Positions 27,430 through 36,539 of a DNA stretch of 64,000 bases are shown here, in pieces. The position numbers and the translations under genes are program-made. This DNA is from Sipunculus nudus (taxonomy: Eukaryota; Annelida; Sipuncula; Golfingiida; Sipunculidae). Location of the stretch: assembly GCA_026874595.1 (NCBI GenBank), contig CM049322.1, positions 23,411,400 through 23,475,399 of the forward strand, read 5' to 3'. Position 1 is the first letter of the stretch, and the number at the start of each line of letters is the position of its first letter. The notes under the pieces were generated by a model. The model did not search any database. It saw only the letters and a list, made by a program, of their open reading frames with translations, and was not told the origin of the DNA.

Positions 27430-30400
27430 TTTTTATAGAAATTTGTACAGTTTTATTGCTTAATAGGTAAAATCTAGTAATGACGTATTGTAATGTGGTC
27501 ATTAATATTTATGACTCACCAATGAGAGTGCATCTCCGTTCGTTTTCATGTACAATTTCACAAAGGCACGTGCCACCAGGGCGAGCTGTTCATCGAGCAG
27601 AGCCGTGACGTCAGGCATGGTGGTGAGGGACCTGGCGGCCGTGTAGTAGATGCGCGCCTCAGTCAGTCGTTCTAATGTCCCTGCGCTGCTAGCTTCATCC
27701 TCAGCCTGAGTAAAACACTTGTCACCCATCTCCTTCACCCGGCCAACTGAAACACAGAAATATAGGATGGAGAGACACGCTTCGTCCGAGAATCGTAGGT
27801 TTCTCAGAATGGATCCATGCATGATTCCTTTTCTTATATTCAAGCATAATTACGTAGGGTGGCCCGCTATGACGTATCTGAAACTAACATGGGGACATAT
27901 CAGACAATAAGACAATATAAATATGATTAACAAGGAACGTTCAGTAGAAACAGAACAGCCAGAGGACGTAGATGTTGGATATCATAAGGAACCCACTAAT
28001 TGATATATTTTGCATTTCGCGTTTATGATAAACCTACGTCAGACTATAGGCCTGTTACCTCTGATTCTCTCTTCTGCACACAGTTTCTTGGCACTGACTT
28101 TATTCATCATGTTCGAGACGTTCTCCTGTGCTGTCGGTTGGTAGGTGGTCATGGTCTGCATTTGTTCAATAGTTTTCTCACTTTCCACTAAATTCCTGCA
28201 AGAAAATCGAATAAAGGCCCGGTTATGTCGGTAATTTATCTAATAGCTATAGTATTACTGTTGCTATGTGCTAGATCCATATTTGCTGTGTATTAACTAT
28301 TTTGTATGTGATGTCAACACTGTCTCGTTTATCTCATACGAAGTTACATAATTATCTCTATTTTGTACATCTACAAATACAGGTGATATTTATCATGAAC
28401 ATGAATACTTATTTATACCATCGTACAATGCACGAGGTGAAGGAATAATCTTAAATATTGATATTAACCACTGTACCACACATGAGGTGAAGGATGATTC
28501 ATAGTTCTCTTTTTGTCGTGATCTCATTATTACTGGTAGAATAAGGGGAAAATAATTAAGAATGACCATTTCTCCCAGGATACACCTGATCGAAATACAT
28601 ATTCATTATATCAACAAGTAATCTATCTCAAACGCCTGACTAAAAATTAAAAAAAAAAAAAGGTGATTTTAAAACATTATGGTTTAGCAGTTATTAACTC
28701 AGGCTTGATCCTGCTGACTGGACGTCCAGATATTTTAATTTTAACATTAAAGGTACCTGATACAGGCCTGGTAGTCTCCGTCAGTGTAGTCCTGACAGCT
28801 CCGTCTGTACCAGTGACCAGCGATCATCATCATGGTGACCAGCCTCTGCTGGTCGTCCGTCAGTCTGTCGCACAGCTCCCACATCCCCGACATCGTCTGG
28901 TCCGCCTCAAGTAACCACGTGGTCGTATCGTGAAGGCAGTCAGACATCTCAGAAACTATGACGTCACCAACCTGCTCTCTCACTCTCACGAAATTATCAA
29001 GAGCTTCCAAGAAGAAATCTTTAGCCAAAGCCTATTTCAAAACAAGAAATGTCCCATCAACGATGTTTCTATAAAACCATCAAACTTGACTCATATTTAT
29101 TTTACCTGTTTTTCAACTTAGAAAGTTAATCATGGTTATTGACTAAGCTCTGAGTTAACTGAAGTGAAGTTTTATAGTCATATCCACACGGTACTTTGTA
29201 TTGTAAAAAGACAACAAATGTATGAATAATGAAAAAAAGATAAAAATAAGAAATTACTTCAACGTGTTACTAAATTATGAATGTGGGGATGTTGTAGAAT
29301 AAACCATTTAAAAGTGTACCTGTGTTGTTGTATCTTTGGAGTTTTTATGCAGTATAGCTAGTTTCCATTTAGTTACTGCTATCCTGTGGGAACAAGTTGT
29401 TGCTACATCACTTAATCCAGTGAGGCTGCCGGCTCTCGCAAACAATGACAACGCGTTTTGGAGATTTTCATTCTGCCTTTCGAATGAATCCTCCGCCTCC
29501 ACTGATAAAAGCTGATCGCCTTCCTTCATCGTGTCTTCAACTATCGAATATAAATGTGAAGTCGTCATGACATTATTTGCCTTACATAGCAATGTTTAGC
29601 GAATTCTCTCTCTGTCTGTGAGAACCTTTAAAACATTTTTAGAAATAATCTATTCACAAACAGCAACCTATATGCAAACGCAGGGGTGTTCCTGTGTCCC
29701 GGGAGTCGTTTAATAACAGAAACATTGCCGGAAGAGCTTTCTAAATACCAGAAGCATATGACACGCACAATGGAGAGTCCCTCGGAAACATTGCCATAAG
29801 CTGACATAGCTCAAGATTTTTTTAACTGTCTCTGCAAAGCACCGTAATATACCCCCGATGCTACATTAATATCAACCCTTTCGTAATTATATCGCTGTTG
29901 CATTATAAACAATGTATAAACTAGTACAACAGTCATTTCATAGTGTCTCCGAGGAAGACAGGATACAGAAACAGCAGAGACATACCCGTCAGTTCATTCT
30001 CCATCAGCCTCACCAGTTCCTGGTGAGACACCTCTGTCTCTGACAAGTCAACATGCCAGAGCTTTGCTTCATCTAACGCTCTTGTGCAATCGGTGAGACA
30101 TCTGTAATGTTCAAACGAGAATTCATGCAGTGATTCAATCAGGAAAAATGCCACAAGCTTGAAGAGTTGTCGGCAGGGTTTTATTCTAAAGCCCACATAT
30201 AACCATTTACCATATATAGTTGATACTGGCACTTGATATATTTTTTTCCGAAATCTTAGAATATATGACAAAGCGTTATTTAACTATAAAAGGAATATTA
30301 CATTACAAAAAAAAAACACGACAGTAATATTAACGAATAACAAAGGTAATTTTTCGCAGGAATATTTACTCCTTTTTATCGTTTGCGTAACGAGAGTAGA

Positions 30401-33400
30401 GGGGCCTTTTACGTGAGAACTACACTAAACCTGACATGCATGTGAAGGTGCCGAATTATTTTCAATGAATGTACATTTCAATAAGGTCCCTTAAACTATA
30501 CAGTAAAATATACGTAATGTACATGTTATAACCTGACCTTAGGCCGTGTTTGTATTTGCGGTCCTTGTAGGCTTGGTCAGCCTCCTCCAGCAGTAGCCGT
30601 CCCAGCTCGGCCTTGTCTTTTCCTTTGTCCTCAGTATCTGGCAGCATCTGGAGTAAAGCCGTCAGACCCTCGATGACCGTCCAGCGCGGCTCGCTCAGTA
30701 GGACCGTCTTTGCTTCACTGTAGCATGCATGCGTGGTACCTGCTTGCTCTGGATCTGAAGGGAGCAAAGACCGGGCGCTCTCTAGGTAAGACAGGGCCTT
30801 CAGGTAGTGATCCATGGGCACTTCCTAAAAGTAGACAAATAAGGATATGCCTTAGAATTCACGAGCCTTCGAGTGTACTTTTAAAGTTTAGAGATGTGAT
30901 ATATTATATGTGATATAGGCAGATATAAAATTGCTAAACCTGAAGTGGAAGAACTTATCTTTTATCTCAGGAAAGGTTTTCTGTTTCACCAATGATAAAC
31001 GTACAGATATTTGACAATTATATTCGTATCTACGCGAAAATGCGTCACATGTACGAAATTATTAGCGACATACAGTAAAGTAATGCGATTTACCTCGACT
31101 CAGGTCTTCAACAATCAGCTAAAATGTGATGTTTTAATGACAATTAAGTAACTTTTGTATGATGTTATAATATAAAATTATTTATAGTATCATTGTTTTA
31201 TCACTGGCTAATACAGATTACATTGTGTATGACCGAGGACGCACATGATCTGATTGTGATCCCAGGTCTTTGATCATCCTAGCTATATCCCAGTGTATTT
31301 TTGCGACACGGGTATACACGGACGCCGTGAGACACGTCGGCATCATCTTTCCGGCCTGAGTGTAACACTGGAGAGCTTCTCTGCACCTCGTCAGCCTCTG
31401 TTTCGTGGCGGGGCTCTCAGACGCAGAGGTGTACAGTTCCTGACCCTTATCAATCAGTTCAGCCGCTGAAACAAGGTAAAGGATACTTGAAAAAAAGTCA
31501 AAACCTCAAAGTTTTAATATGTTGAATAGCATTTTTGTGGCTGATATCAAACAAGTGTAAGATTTAGACATTCAAAATATAAGTGGACCGTGTATAAACA
31601 TGTATGAGAGTGGGTTGTAGTAGTACGCCAAAGGCCGTTGGATTTCTCCGGGTCCTTCGGTTTCTTCCACCTCTAAAAACTACCGAATGCCACCATCTGA
31701 GCCATGAAGAGTGCCTCGTGTTAGTTGTTATATAACTAATTGTACATTCAATTTAGAAAAAATTAAGTTTATGTAAAGTTTACAAACGGGAAGGTGAGGT
31801 AACGGCACCTTCCACGTCTCCGGATATAGTTTACCGTTTAAAATTGTTGGCGTTAAAAAAAGAGCCGTTTCACGTCACGGTTAACAACACGCGTTGAATC
31901 TGTCTGATATCAGGGTTATTCGTACAGCCCTACTCTAAGAACCTCGCACTGAATGAGGGTTAGTGAAGAGGCGACAAGATAAAAGCAATCGTTTAGGTCA
32001 TCAAACAAGTTTAAAGGAAAAAAAGCATTGTAACTTGATGTATGATTTTGATGCCTCAGAGCCGATGTCTTTCTTCAGGTTTCTACCCTCAGTGGAAGGC
32101 TTCACTGAACGTTAAGTAAATATCTCCATTGTTTAGGGTTGCAAACGATTTAGATTATTAACGATATTATGTTAAATAAGTCTTGATATCACAATGAGAA
32201 GTAGTCATTTAATCACCTTGTACCTATAACCCTATGCACATTATAAACACCGGCAGGCTTCCTCGACGATGTAGTGCTATACATACCCTGAATCCTAGTA
32301 CTGGCTTTCTCTTTTAAATCTTCGGCTGATTCTTGCACGGAGTCGACGACTATCAGACTATCACACTCCCCCTTTATCATCCCACGTGCCTTATGTAAGG
32401 AATGTATACAAGCTTGTGTCCACCTGCGTGACAGGGACATCGTTTATGTCGATATGCAGATCGACGGCGAAGAAGACGTAAAAGCAAAGCTGTCATGCTC
32501 GTCGGTATGTAAGTGTTGAAAATTTTGGGTACATATTTTGTATTTTTCAAAATTAACTATTACCCTATTGTTTTAAAAAAAATACACACAACTGTAAAGA
32601 ACAAATAGTATGTTTTAAGGAAACTGTTAATTCTTTACTTTTAGATATTTTGTCAAATTCTGTCATAAACACACGTTTTGAATTAAATACTAAGACATGT
32701 ATGAGAATACACTTAATGCTTGGTATTTTAGAACAACATTAACGACCTATATACAGGCCTACCTGAGGCACTGCACATCGTCCCCCGCGGTGTAGGCCTG
32801 GACGCCTGCTGTTAGTTTCTCTGTTGCAAGCTCCAGTACTTCCCTGGCTGTCATCAGTGAGTCCGGCAGCCTGCTGACCAGTACCTCCGCAATGTCTATA
32901 GTTTCCGTGTGTGGAGTCTCCGGGAGTCGGATCACGGCTTCTCTGTATGTAGACTGTAAGGTCTCGGTAAGGGTGTTTATCTTTGGTCCTGTGGCCAGCT
33001 CGTACGCCTTGGTGTAAAAGTCTAGTGCCTTTATTGTATTCTCACGTTTCTAGAAAGAACATATTTCAATTAGAATTATTTGACATTATCCTGTTAAACT
33101 ATAATGGAAAGGGAAATATTTTTGTGAATCTATCACTTAGAAAGTTGTATAATAGGTCAATATGTTTGTCTGCATAAAAATTTGCGGCCAGTTATATACA
33201 GAGGGATTTAGGTATATACATCTACCTCTAGCTGAATGTTTTTTTCTAAAGTCGCCAGAATCCAATAGAGTTTAGCCATTTCTTCAAAGATGGCAGCCTG
33301 GAGGGTTGTGGTGGGGGCCATGACCTCTGCTGCTGTCAGGTATTTGAGGGCGCTCTTGCAGGCCTTGTCTCTGTGACTCTCCTGTACACCGACTCCCTCC

Positions 33401-34980
33401 AGGACAGAACGCCCTTTACTACGCAGGTATTCCGCTGAAACAATCATTAGGATTACATTATATCAGAGCAAGTGCATACCTGGAGAGGCTTCGGAAATCA
33501 ATCATCCATGGATGGGAGACACCCTTTTTCCTGAATTGTTGTATACGTCGATGCGATAGTTTACTACAAGGAGATACAGTTGTTTTGTTAACTAGATGCG
33601 GTCGGACAATGGTCCCCAGACGGCCCCGCATTTCTGGTAATGCTGCATGAACTAGTTTACATCGGTAGTTTAAAATATGACAAACAGAAACAGGTTAAAC
33701 AGGTTTTATCAATATGCACGAGGGAACAAAAACCTACTTTTTCAAATACAAATCGTATTTAAGAAGAAATATGTTTAATAATGTGTGCATGCAATACAAA
33801 ATCACCGATTGTACTCTGGCGGCCATATTTGATTTTGAGCGGGTCTGTTATTAAATAGGGATGGAGTCCTCAAAGGTTCCAATCATCAGCTGTGTATTTG
33901 AAAAAGAGCAAAAGTATTCTGTTTGAGAAAATGTTTGCGCAGAAAACCTTCGATTGTGGTCTGACCGCCATATTGGTTATTGGGCGGGTCTGTAATCTTT
34001 CGGGGATGGAGTCTTCATATAGGCACCAATCATCCCTGTGAATTTGAGAAAGAACAAAGATATTCTGTTTGTGAAAGTTGTGGTCTGGCCATGATATTGG
34101 ATTTTGGGCGGGTGTGTAATTTGACAGGGATGGAGCCCTCATAGGCCCTAATGAACCCAGTGAATTTGAGAAAGGTCAAGCTTGTTCTTGTTGAGGTATC
34201 GCGCGCGAAAGAAAATCACCGATTGTACTCTGGTGGCCATATTGGAATTTCGACAGGTCTGTAATAATATAAAAATGGAGCATTTATAGGTACCAATCAT
34301 CCCTGTAAAAATGAGAAAGATCAAGCATGTTCTTGTTGAGATATCGAGCGTGAAAGAAATCACCAATTGTGCTCTGACGGCCATATTGATATTCCGACAG
34401 ACCTGTTATTCGAAAGGGATTGATAACTCAAAGGTACCAATCATCCCTGTGAATATGAAAAAAATCAAGCATGTTCTTCTTCTTTAACATATACCTATAT
34501 AAGACGCAACCACGGAGCTTTCATGCTGTGAATTAAATTACCATCTGACCTTACAAATATGCGACCATCCGGAGGAATAACGGTGTAACATTGGCAATAT
34601 GTCTTTATATATGGCTCAGTATGCACGAGTTTTTATTTGAACAATGTTTTTACATTTGCTCTTAATCTGCTTGCAGAAACGTCACGTGACTTAAACTGGG
34701 CTCACCTGTCTTTTCCTCTTCTTCCGCAATAGACTGGTGCTGACCTGGAAACCGTCAGTTTTTATTAGTATGTATATATGGTCCTTTCATACAATACTAT
34801 ACATCACGAGTACATGGCTTTACACTAGGTCTACAAAACGTCATCGCACGTTATCTACATGATGTAAACGAACACCAGCGGAACCATCTTTTCATTTTTA
34901 TGACAAGTGACCGGAAACTACTGATATATCACAAGAAATCTTTCCCGCTTCATGTTCTTATCTACATTAACAACAACAGT

Positions 34981-35013
<33 letters not shown>

Positions 35014-36491
35014 TCTTTCGACAATTAAAGTTTAAAAGAATACAATCAAATCATTGTCTTAAACGTTGTAGAAATCGTGAATTGTTAACAAATCCGTTGA
35101 ATCATTGTTTAATATAATGTTACAAAGTACACACTTATACATATACAGGTCTAGGCGTATACTGATGTCCAGCCGTTAACTATTAGTTCTGGTTTCTCCG
35201 GTCTGATTGCGTAAGGGGCCAACCAGCCCAGCGACTGCGCGATGAGGCTGATGGCTTCCCCCCGACCCCTGCTCAATATCCCATATGTATATATATATAT
35301 AGAGAGAGAGATAGAGTGTTTTCTGTTAAAGTATATTCTTCATTAGCAACCAGGTCCTAATTTATATTTCTTAGAATAATATAGTATCAGGTGGGCCCCT
35401 TTGTTCTCTTTATGTACATATATGCCAAGATACCTAACGTTATTTAATTTGCCAGTTATTAATCATTTTTCAGTTGATAAATTAAAATCCCTATGGTATA
35501 ATCTAAGTTTATTTCACATTACAAGTTAATTATAATTCGTGATTACGTCACAATTAGTACTACTGATAAAGTCTTGTGTGAGCTATCTAGCAAGGTATTA
35601 TTTATTGTTAAGCGTATAGTAGTCTTTGGATTAAATACATTTTAAGCGTTAACCAGAAACACACGTTTACTCTGACTGGACCAGATAGCGCTATCAGCAC
35701 CAGCCTTGCAACCCCTGTTTCGTTAAGGTCCTCACTCACGCCTCTAGAATGTATAAGTATACTGGGATGGCACTGAAAAGGGTCGGAGGCGTCAAGTCGC
35801 AAGTCTCAGGTCTCGAGACCAGAGTGAGTTCTCCAGTAGCCTGCTGTTTTGTTATGTATAGCGTATGTACATGGTGCGAACCTGTACTGCTATGTTATAT
35901 TGATAAAACACCGTCTTATAACGTCTGCCTTGAGTTCGAGTTTGACGAGAGAACCTGCAAGTCGGCAACCCCTGACAATAATATTGTTTGGGGTGACATG
36001 TTCTGTTATAGTAATTAATGTGGCGGCGTCACAGATGTCAAGCACTTTGGTAAAATACAGGCAAATTACACTCCATACGACGGGAACTCCTTCCATCCCT
36101 GCTAGTTTGTTTCATTCTGCTGAATGAAATAGATAAATGATAGAAGGAATGGAATGCGACCGCTGCATGAGGAGTACAGCGTCCCCTGGCTATGTCATTT
36201 CTGCAGCAAACCAACGCCATCAGCTCCCGTGCTTGGTGAGCAGGCAGTTTTAATGTAGATTGTGTGTCAGACTGGTCATTGTTAATTCTGTCGTAGGGAA
36301 TAAACATTTTTGATTTGTGAAATTGTTTGGATATGCGTCTTTGTCAATAGAAGGACCGTTACAAAAATCATCTGCTTAGCGTCCATTTGTTCCCTACTTT
36401 CAACTATGTCTACAAAATACGATTTATATATATATATATGAAACTCACCCTCTGTGTCTGGGCAAAGCTCGTGTGTATCCTCGGTTTCCAT
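13244..36491 (-). CDS. Giant modular TPR-like repeat protein with C-terminal J-domain core
   Basis: The gene has 31 exons and predicts 2,187 residues. From 5' to 3' it comprises two N-terminal exons (36,449-36,491 and 34,706-34,744), nine A-B-C exon triplets (listed as modules 1-9), exon A10 (14,111-14,365) and the terminal exon (13,244-13,605). Every intron is GT-AG and every junction preserves frame. The coding sum is 6,564 nt including TAG. The start is supported by GCCATGG context with an in-frame TGA just upstream. No signal peptide or membrane segment is visible, so a cytosolic location is inferred. The repeats are helix-rich with TPR-like spacing of A, Y, L and W residues. The C-terminus carries HPD in a J-domain-like context, suggesting Hsp70 recruitment. 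I recognise no named orthologue. Expression and exact boundaries are unverified; the frame logic makes the overall model strong. Confidence 0.88.
13792..14052. mobile_element. Intronic MITE with GTGTTTCCATGTG terminal inverted repeats
   Basis: The left end is GTGTTTCCATGTGTCCG. The right end reverse-complements to GTGTTTCCATGTGCGCG, and both continue into TATGCGTATGTG/GCGTGAAA-rich arms of about 50 bp. The element sits in the A10-terminal exon intron. A further GCGCGTATATATATGCGTG block just outside (about 13,743-13,765) suggests a decayed nested copy. No clear target duplication was identified. Confidence 0.6.
14111..14365 (-). CDS. Exon A10, terminal TPR-like exon (residues 1983-2067)
   Basis: This exon starts like an A exon (phase 1, REMERLFEQNG) but ends in phase 1 instead of phase 0, so it is a symmetric 255-nt exon and not simply a tenth A copy. 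Its second half (ICYSRIGKIYDCFLQKK followed by AKDYYQKAVNSV) fits the canonical TPR pattern (Y-x3-G-x2-Y ... A-x3-Y-x-K-A) better than any module does. It joins directly to the J-domain exon through a GAC codon. Confidence 0.8.
14690..16069 (-). CDS. Module 9 (residues 1758-1982)
   Basis: Exons A9 15,849-16,069, B9 15,261-15,568 and C9 14,690-14,835 total 675 nt. A9 has EGNALYNTK, ALVFYEQALQY and MTCWKLAQQF. B9 has SFFRKALQHFMTA, TSEW and a terminal RYKEGL plus Arg. C9 begins FLKEANFPV and ends at the donor GATCG-GTAAAA; a later GTTATA site was rejected because it breaks frame into A10. The C8-A9 intron carries a 1.18-kb repeat element and the B9-C9 intron an 18-bp minisatellite. Confidence 0.85.
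14994..15240. repeat. 18-bp minisatellite in the B9-C9 intron
   Basis: About 13-14 copies of GATATTAATACGGCACCT with T/A and C/T variants (GATATTTATA and GATCTTTATA forms). As 18 is a multiple of three and most frames lack stops, it yields repetitive ORFs on both strands (ILIRHL-, YTAPDI- and CRINIR-type) that are not genes. It ends 20 bp before exon B9's donor. Confidence 0.95.
16529..17711 (+). mobile_element. AACTAGAA tandem-unit element, copy in the C8-A9 intron
   Basis: The element begins AACTAGAATACGGGTA and a GTATCCGCCAAAA motif. It contains three dimeric units of about 276 bp (markers at about 16,832, 17,107 and 17,385), and ends with TATCCGCAAAACTTCGTTTT and GGCGAATAC. Each dimer holds two GGTGGCGCCACC-like palindromes, one followed by ATTTT and one by TGTCATAAAATC. 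An equivalent copy with the same ends lies at 43,977-45,149, inserted inside another repeat, which defines the boundaries. Internal ORFs of up to 143 aa are translations of the units. Confidence 0.7.
17980..19924 (-). CDS. Module 8 (residues 1544-1757)
   Basis: Exons A8 19,704-19,924, B8 18,959-19,236 and C8 17,980-18,122 total 642 nt. A8 has CALKLYEEII and SWELMQM. B8 has LFHRAVRHATSA, LDWFVSSSRQEALADM and a terminal DFKGCI plus Arg; its acceptor (CTATGTATAAG) has a weak pyrimidine tract. C8 begins YMKEAEYFV. The B8-C8 intron contains a 32-bp minisatellite (18,150-18,490). Confidence 0.84.
18150..18490. repeat. 32-bp minisatellite in the B8-C8 intron
   Basis: About ten units of a T-rich 32-mer built on GATCGGCGTATTTGTTCATT plus ATGTTTTATTTT, with point variants and a few short indels. 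It begins about 30 bp upstream of exon C8 in the sense of transcription. On the transcribed minus strand it is A-rich, so it does not form the acceptor pyrimidine tract. Confidence 0.9.
20342..22402 (-). CDS. Module 7 (residues 1322-1543)
   Basis: Exons A7 22,176-22,402, B7 21,327-21,628 and C7 20,342-20,478 total 666 nt. A7 has ALACYDEAWSI and VTLWRLADLL. B7 has EYYTRAVQKFGEAY, a DDW motif, LPEVPLKSEELVWLGHQLY, and ends DYENSF plus Arg. C7 begins YVTECLAAT. The 20,479-21,326 intron holds nothing recognisable. Confidence 0.87.
22715..23924 (-). CDS. Module 6 (residues 1103-1321)
   Basis: Exons A6 23,722-23,924, B6 23,013-23,320 and C6 22,715-22,860 total 657 nt. This is the clearest copy: A6 (67 full codons) has EKGRQLYKE, ALECFKEAASL and MTCWKLATL. 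B6 has RYYREATENFFNAY, a DADW motif and a terminal NYQECI plus Arg. C6 begins CLEEGNSLI. The spacing of Ala, aromatic and Leu residues fits paired TPR-like helices in A and across the B-C junction. Confidence 0.87.
24334..26183 (-). CDS. Module 5 (residues 878-1102)
   Basis: Exons A5 25,951-26,183, B5 25,256-25,560 and C5 24,334-24,470 total 675 nt. A5 is the longest A exon, with EALRCYTDIL and LWHLAQCL. B5 ends YHESV; its split codon joins to AGC, so this module alone has Ser where the others have Arg. The B5 donor is AG followed by GTCGGT and is one of the weaker ones. C5 begins FLKTCVSAI and is basic and Cys-rich. The B5-C5 intron carries a 404-bp MITE (24,788-25,191). Confidence 0.8.
24788..25191. 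mobile_element. Intronic MITE with about 50-bp imperfect inverted ends
   Basis: The left arm (AGTAGGATTTTCGAACGATT, then GCGAATGTCGAAAAAATGGC) matches the reverse complement of the right arm (AGTGGGTTTTACGGGG, CGAACGATTCACGAAGG, GCGAATGTCGAAAAAATGAC). The interior also carries inverted TTCGAATGT/CGAACG motifs. It lies entirely within the B5-C5 intron. Confidence 0.7.
26446..27746 (-). CDS. Module 4 (residues 658-877)
   Basis: Exons A4 27,520-27,746, B4 26,975-27,285 and C4 26,446-26,567 total 660 nt. A4 keeps the YYTAARSL helix but is the only A exon among modules 1-9 without the conserved Trp, reading VARAF there. B4 is the longest B exon (311 nt), with KWLEDLETEMEECVSQAL and a terminal DFYTCL plus split Arg. 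C4 begins YIEESESYL. An (AT)n run at 27,376-27,426 lies in the A4-B4 intron. Confidence 0.82.
27376..27426. repeat. (AT)n microsatellite
   Basis: A run of about 51 bp in the A4-B4 intron. Confidence 0.97.
28059..29540 (-). CDS. Module 3 (residues 447-657)
   Basis: Exons A3 29,320-29,540, B3 28,757-29,031 and C3 28,059-28,195 total 633 nt. A3 has ALSLFARAGSL and KWKLAIL. B3 is the shortest B exon (275 nt) and ends DYQACI plus split Arg. C3 begins NLVESEKTI, lacking the aromatic or Cys first residue of most other C exons. The B3 acceptor (TTTTGAAATAG) has a poor pyrimidine tract but is the only one that keeps phase 0. Confidence 0.8.
29986..31465 (-). CDS. Module 2 (residues 239-446)
   Basis: Exons A2 31,245-31,465, B2 30,538-30,824 and C2 29,986-30,101 total 624 nt, the shortest module because C2 is the shortest C exon (116 nt). 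A2 contains EALQCYTQAGKM and the conserved Trp motif HWDIA. B2 ends YKHGL plus a split Arg codon; its donor is GTCAGG, weaker than most. C2 begins CLTDCTRAL. Intron C1-A2 contains a dispersed repeat snippet (about 31,640-31,740) that recurs near 39,945-40,030. Confidence 0.82.
32287..33434 (-). CDS. Module 1 of the modular protein (residues 28-238)
   Basis: Exons A1 33,226-33,434, B1 32,763-33,049 and C1 32,287-32,423 total 633 nt. A1 starts with the split codon GCG and EYLRSKG, and has the module-typical aromatic helix end (KLYWILATL). B1 has a TPR-like ALDFYTKAYEL helix near its start and a VLELATEKLTAGVQAY helix near its end, finishing with QCLR. C1 begins WTQACIHSL and contains no stop. 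An in-frame ATG just upstream of C1 (MSLSRRW) lies in the intron and is not taken as a start. Confidence 0.82.
33590..34480 (+). mobile_element. 145-bp tandem-unit Helitron/pearl-like element, 3'-truncated
   Basis: Starts AACTAGATGCGGTCGGACAA and contains about five units of about 145 bp, each with CCAATCATCCCTGTGAAT, a GTTCTTGTTGAGATATCG block and GGCCATATTG. The intact copy at 41,802-42,790 continues into a GGACGGA tract and a terminal hairpin that are absent here. It sits in the E2-A1 intron. Confidence 0.7.
34706..36491 (-). CDS. N-terminal exons E1 and E2 (residues 1-27)
   Basis: E1 coding (36,449-36,491) starts METEDTHELC and ends in phase 1 at a GTGAGT donor. E2 (34,706-34,744) is only 39 nt and encodes an acidic QHQSIAEEEEKT stretch. 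E2 is bounded by phase-1 introns on both sides, so skipping it keeps frame. Together they form a short charged leader before module 1. The E1-E2 intron (34,745-36,448) contains ATA, TA and GA microsatellites but no recognised exon. Both splice sites of E2 are good (CCAG acceptor, GTGAGC donor), but so short an exon needs transcript support. Confidence 0.75.
34981..35012. repeat. (AAT)n microsatellite
   Basis: About ten trinucleotide units in the E1-E2 intron. Confidence 0.95.
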
Positions 36492-36539
36492 GGCTCACAT
36501 GTCTTGGATCCACCGACCCGTGATACTGAAGGATGTTCC
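36492..36539 (-). promoter_or_regulatory. 5' UTR segment of the first coding exon
   Basis: GTGTTTCAG precedes position 36,539 on the minus strand and is a good splice acceptor, so an upstream non-coding exon may exist at higher coordinates; I could not locate it. This leader contains one upstream ATG, immediately followed by TGA (a start-stop uORF), six bases before the main ATG. Confidence 0.55.

Noticed and set aside
32424-32440. MSLSRRW as an alternative start of the gene
   Set aside because: It lies in the B1-C1 intron upstream of a CAG acceptor; modules upstream continue in frame to the real ATG at 36,491.
35749-36127. Plus-strand overlapping ORFs opposite the E1-E2 intron
   Set aside because: No similarity, mutually overlapping frames, and no promoter or splice context.
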